Below, one piece after another: positions 58,085 through 61,285 of a DNA stretch of 61,285 nt; position 1 is the first letter of the stretch; each line of letters starts with the position of its first letter. Made by a program: the position numbers and the translations under genes. The notes under the pieces were generated by a model, which did no database searches, had not been told where the DNA came from, and saw nothing but the letters and a program-made list of their open reading frames with translations. The stretch covers positions 1-61,285 of the forward strand of contig JBBDQS010000008.1 in NCBI GenBank assembly GCA_040905805.1. The letters run 5' to 3'. Origin of the DNA: Egibacteraceae bacterium (lineage in GTDB: Bacteria; Actinomycetota; Nitriliruptoria; Euzebyales; Egibacteraceae).

Positions 58085-58452
58085 AGTTGCTGATCGACGA
58101 GCTGTGGCCCGCCACACTCGCCGAGGAACTGCGCCGCCGAGGTCACGACGCCGTTGCCGTCACAGAACGGCCGGGCCTCGCGCACCGCAGGGACGACGTG
58201 ATTTTCGACCATGCCGGCAAGGAAGGACGGGTGGTGTTTACCGAGAACGTCCCCGACTTCGTCCCGCTCGCGGCCGGCGTGCTGTCCACCGGTGGCACGT
58301 TCCCCGGGCTGCTCCTCACCTCGAACGCCGCGTGGCCGCGAGGCAACCCCAGGACGCTGGGGCGGGTCGTCCGCGCTCTGGACGCGTTCCTGTCCGCACA
58401 CCCGTCCGACACCGCACTCCAGGGGTGCATCGAGTGGCTCTCCCAGGTGTGA
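58081..58452 (+). CDS. DUF5615 PIN-like toxin
   Basis: The 123-residue protein follows the DUF5615/Mut7-C-like PIN fold: KLLIDELWPATLAEELRRRG, HDAVAVTERPGLAHRRDDVI, then EGRVVFTENVPDFVPLA. DUF433-DUF5615 pairs are an established toxin-antitoxin type. The start is GTG 58081. Confidence 0.88.
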   Translation: MKLLIDELWPATLAEELRRRGHDAVAVTERPGLAHRRDDVIFDHAGKEGRVVFTENVPDFVPLAAGVLSTGGTFPGLLLTSNAAWPRGNPRTLGRVVRALDAFLSAHPSDTALQGCIEWLSQV

Positions 58453-58601
58453 CCCGGACGCTTTCTGGGCGGCCTCCCACCAGCGAGGGATACAGGGTCG
58501 GCCTGGCTCCCGTTGATGCGGTAGCTGGTTACCTTGACCACGCCTGCAGCCCTGGGGGCCAAGATGCTGCGGCGGTCCGACCATGCGTGCCGCTCGGTCG
58601 A

Positions 58602-60167
58602 TCACGGGGCCGGGCGGCGGCGGGAGGTGGCGGTGCGTGCGAGCAGCGCCAGGCCGGCGAGCAGCAGCGCGACGCTGGCGCCCAGCAGCAGACGCCGCGG
58701 GCTGGTGGCGGGCATCGCGGCGGTGGCGTGGGCGAGGTCTTGTTTGTTGGAGGCTTGGGTGCCGGTGCGGGTGTCGGCCCACACGGCGTGGGCGGTGCGG
58801 TCGGTGGCGACCAGGCCCAGGCGGCTGCCGAGGTCGGGTAGGTCGCGTTCGCTGCCCAAGCCGACGCGCGAGTCAAACGCCCGGTCGGACAGGCGCACGC
58901 TGGGGGTGAAGGAGGCGCCGTGGTCGTGGGAGGACTGCAACGACACTTCGTTCATGATGTTGGCGGGGTCGGCGCGCCGGTCGTAGTAGATGACGTCCAG
59001 GCGCCCGCCGGGGGCCACGGCCAGGGCGGGCAGGTACTGGTCGGTGGCGTCTTCGGCGCCCAGGTCGGGCACCCGCACCGGGTCGGCGAACGTGGCGCCG
59101 GCGTCGTGCGAGGTCCACACCCACACGTCGGCGTCGCCGGCGCGGGCGTCGTGGAAGCCGGCGTAGACCCGGCCGCCGTCCACCACCAGCGACGGTGACG
59201 GCGGGAAGAACGCCACGACCCGCCCGGTGGGCACCAGCGCGTCGTCGACGAGCGTGTCGGTCCAGGTGGCGCCACCGTCGCTGGAGCGGGCCAGCAGCAG
59301 ACGCCACGGGCCGGGGTAGGCGGGGCCTCCCCGCCCCTCGTGGCCGCCGTGGTAGTCCAGGCGGTCATCGCCCACGTCCAGGTAGAGGGTGTAGACGGTG
59401 CCGTCGTCGCCGACCACGCTCGTGGGGGCCAGCACCCGCCGGTGGGGGTCGGTGACGGCCACCGGGTCGGTCCAGGTGGCGCCGGCGTCGTCGGAGCGCG
59501 CGACCCGCACGGGGTTGGCGGTGCCGGGGAACCCAAGCGGGCCGACCTCGCCGGCGTGCACCCACGACAGGTACAGCCGGGCGGGCTCGGCGGGGTCGGC
59601 GGCCAGGCGCAGCTGGAAGGCGCCCGGGCCGGTCACCTGCACGGGCTCGCCGAAGCTCACCCCGCCGTCGGCGTCGGCCGAGGTGGCGACCCACGCGGCG
59701 TTGGGGGTGTTGCCCCGCCCGGCCAGGGTGACAAACGACACGTGCAACGTGCCGTCGGCGGCGAACGCGGCGTCGGGCGCGAAGCAGCGTTCGGGGCGCT
59801 CCTCGCCGGCGGGGAACGGGATCTGGGATGCGGCCCACGTCTGGCCGGCGTCGGTCGAGGTGTGCAGCGCGCACGAAAAGCTCGGCGTGTCGATCCGGTT
59901 GACCACGACGAGTCGGTCGGCGTCGGTGGGGTCGGCGACCAGCGTCGGGGAGTTGTGCGCGGTGATGTCCAGCGGGTCGGCGGCGCCGGCGTTGACCGGC
60001 GTGTTCGCCTCGACCACCCGCGGTGCGGTGCCCAGCGACATCCCGACCAGTCCCAGGCCTGCGCCGAGGGCGAGCAGCGCGGCCGCCAGCAGGCCCGCCA
60101 GCCACCGCCGCCCCGGATCGGACGCCCGCTCGGGCGCGGCGGTCGGGGTGGCCGCGGAGGCGGTCAC
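58602..60167 (-). CDS. Membrane-anchored sialidase-like (Asp-box) protein
   Basis: The 521-residue protein has an N-terminal helix (about 23-45, WLAGLLAAALLALGAGLGLV). A sialidase-type propeller has five Asp-boxes (STDAGQTW, SDDAGATW, SSDGGATW, SHDAGATF, SHDHGASF). A C-terminal helix (LLLGASVALLLAGLALL) with a basic tail ends it, so the propeller should be exposed outside. GTG 60167 overlaps the stop of the FtsH-like gene, so the pair is co-translated. It is a distant relative of the truncated protein at 50-2454 but lacks wall-binding repeats. Confidence 0.88.
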   Translation of the reverse strand: MTASAATPTAAPERASDPGRRWLAGLLAAALLALGAGLGLVGMSLGTAPRVVEANTPVNAGAADPLDITAHNSPTLVADPTDADRLVVVNRIDTPSFSCALHTSTDAGQTWAASQIPFPAGEERPERCFAPDAAFAADGTLHVSFVTLAGRGNTPNAAWVATSADADGGVSFGEPVQVTGPGAFQLRLAADPAEPARLYLSWVHAGEVGPLGFPGTANPVRVARSDDAGATWTDPVAVTDPHRRVLAPTSVVGDDGTVYTLYLDVGDDRLDYHGGHEGRGGPAYPGPWRLLLARSSDGGATWTDTLVDDALVPTGRVVAFFPPSPSLVVDGGRVYAGFHDARAGDADVWVWTSHDAGATFADPVRVPDLGAEDATDQYLPALAVAPGGRLDVIYYDRRADPANIMNEVSLQSSHDHGASFTPSVRLSDRAFDSRVGLGSERDLPDLGSRLGLVATDRTAHAVWADTRTGTQASNKQDLAHATAAMPATSPRRLLLGASVALLLAGLALLARTATSRRRPAP

Positions 60168-61234
60168 GCCACACGCCCAGCGCCCGGCGCGGCGGGCTGC
60201 GCCACCGCCCCGGTGGTCGCCGCCGCCGCCTCGGTGGCCGCCGCCGCCTCGGTGGTCGCCGCCGCCGGCTCGGCGGGTGGGGACGCGACCACGGCGGGTG
60301 GGGCGGGCAGCGGGTCACCGGCGACCAGCGCCTCAAGCTGGCCGGCGGTCAGGGTCTCGCGTTCCAACAGCGCCGCAACGATGCGGTCAAGGACCGCCCG
60401 CGATCCGGTCACGACTGCGTGGGCGCGCTCGTAGGCGTCGGTGTCGACCAGCCGGCGGACCTCGGCGTCGACCGCCTGGGCGACGGCCTGCGAGCCGGCG
60501 TCGGGGCGGTAGGCGACTCGGCCCAGCGCGGGGCTCATGCCCAGCTCGCAGACCATCCGCCGGGCGATGGCGGTGACCGCGGCCAGGTCGCTGGCCGAGC
60601 CGGTGGTCGCGTCGCCGAACACGACCTCCTCGGCGACCAGCCCGCCCAGACCCACCGCCATGCGGTCGAGCAGCTGCTCGCGGGACACCAGCACCCGGTC
60701 GTGGGCGTCCACGGTCGTGCAGTGACCCAGCGCCCCGCCGCGCGCGACGATCGACAGCTTGTGGGGCGGGTCCGCGCCGGGCAGCACCGCCGCGACCAGC
60801 GCGTGGCCGGCCTCGTGGTAGGCCACGATCCGCCGTTCGTCCTCGGACAGGATCACTCCCCGCGACGCCACCCCCAGGCGGGTCCGGTCGATGCCCTCCT
60901 CGACCATGTCCATGGCGACCTCGGCCCGGCCGGCGCGGGCGGCCAGCAGCGCCGCCTCGTTCAGGACGTTGGCGAGGTCCGCGCCGGAGAAGCCCCGGGT
61001 CAACCCGGCGACGGCGTCGAGGTCGACGTCTGCGGCCAGCGGCTTGCCCGCGGCGTGCAACGCCAGGATCGCCCGGCGCCCCGCCCGGTCGGGCAGGCTC
61101 ACCGCGACGTGGCGGTCGAAGCGCCCCGGGCGGGTCAGCGCGGCGTCGAGCAGGTCAGGGCGGTTGGTGGCGGCCATGACCGTCACCGCGGACGCGGCGT
61201 CGAACCCGTCGAGCTCGGTCAGGATCTGGTTGAG
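60164..61234 (-). CDS. Second FtsH-like zinc metalloprotease, 5' truncated
   Basis: About 356 codons of an FtsH remain. They cover the AAA+ end (LNQILTELDGF, MAATNRPDLLDAALTRPGRF), the zinc site YHEAGHALVAAVLPGADPPH, RMAVGLGGLVAEEVVFGDAT and an Ala/Pro-rich tail. Homology stops sharply at 61234, where LNQ should be preceded by the EREQT region. It is distinct from the ftsH at 26.9-28.8 kb (HEAGH instead of HEGGH). GTGA overlap couples it to the sialidase-like gene, so the two probably act on the same envelope process. Confidence 0.9.
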   Translation of the reverse strand, partial: LNQILTELDGFDAASAVTVMAATNRPDLLDAALTRPGRFDRHVAVSLPDRAGRRAILALHAAGKPLAADVDLDAVAGLTRGFSGADLANVLNEAALLAARAGRAEVAMDMVEEGIDRTRLGVASRGVILSEDERRIVAYHEAGHALVAAVLPGADPPHKLSIVARGGALGHCTTVDAHDRVLVSREQLLDRMAVGLGGLVAEEVVFGDATTGSASDLAAVTAIARRMVCELGMSPALGRVAYRPDAGSQAVAQAVDAEVRRLVDTDAYERAHAVVTGSRAVLDRIVAALLERETLTAGQLEALVAGDPLPAPPAVVASPPAEPAAATTEAAAATEAAAATTGAVAQPAAPGAGRVA

Positions 61235-61285
61235 AACGTGTTTTGGAAGGGGTCATCTGGCCGTTGCGGGCTGCCACGGGCGACG
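61235..61285. other. Non-ftsH sequence at right contig edge
   Basis: The last 51 bp do not encode the expected upstream part of FtsH in any frame. The switch is abrupt, as at the end of an inserted element or a chimeric contig. The stretch is too short to identify. Confidence 0.55.

Overview
The window is about 70% GC and gene-dense. Its genes point to a deep-branching, high-GC actinobacterium, plausibly of the Nitriliruptoria/Egibacter/Euzebya kind. The signs are a NucS endonuclease, a zinc metalloprotease of the actinobacterial F420-associated family, cell-wall-binding type-2 repeats, S-layer-homology (SLH) surface proteins, and a tilS-hpt-ftsH-folE-folP...panC-panD-nadC-coaX...lysS-clpC housekeeping block. 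The taxon is an inference. I saw no rRNA, tRNA, CRISPR array or intact transposase. Bases 1-49 are a poly-G artefact and the right edge is broken inside an ftsH-like gene.

Layout. 50-6.7 kb: a truncated secreted sialidase-like/cell-wall-binding protein, an exported tail-anchored protein, nucS, a DUF559-type protein and a MOSC protein. 6.9-13.0 kb (minus): lysS, two tandem ATPase-less Clp N-domain proteins, then clpC, whose own N-domain has only one of the usual two repeats. 13.0-15.7 kb: a small accessory island (DUF305, phage-type domain, YrhK protein) bracketed by 224-bp direct repeats of the lysS 5' end. 15.7-28.8 kb (minus): a chained biosynthetic operon (ftsH, folE, folP, csaA-like, then folB, folK, DUF2520, panC, panD, nadC, coaX, DUF885) for folate, pantothenate/CoA and NAD. 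It is interrupted at 22.0-24.5 kb by an oppositely oriented Asp23/AmaP envelope-stress cassette. 28.8-29.6 kb: a gene-free region with five 15-bp iterated sites around an AT-rich core, itself flanked by 75-bp repeats. 29.6-33.5 kb: hpt, tilS, a zinc metalloprotease and a small membrane protein.

33.7-46 kb: cell-surface and metal genes: an SLH-anchored multicopper oxidase, adenosine deaminase, a DEAD-box helicase, an SLH-GerMN protein, a three-gene ferric-iron-type ABC importer and a lipoprotein. 46-48.5 kb: an acyltransferase-like protein and a double ClpX-type zinc-finger protein. 48.5-58.5 kb: an accessory zone with five intact toxin-antitoxin pairs plus decayed remnants (TetR, PIN, HepT, narK). 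Inside it lies a two-gene membrane-bound molybdenum nitrate-reductase-like system (fused Fe-S/anchor subunit plus catalytic subunit). 58.6-61.2 kb: a second membrane-anchored sialidase-like protein translationally coupled to a second, truncated ftsH.

Most core genes are on the minus strand and coupled by 4-nt overlaps (ATGA or GTGA). Plus-strand genes mark most of the accessory inserts. The strongest novelty candidates are the Clp N-domain paralogues beside a half-domain ClpC, the lysS-repeat-flanked island, and the iterated-site array upstream of ftsH.
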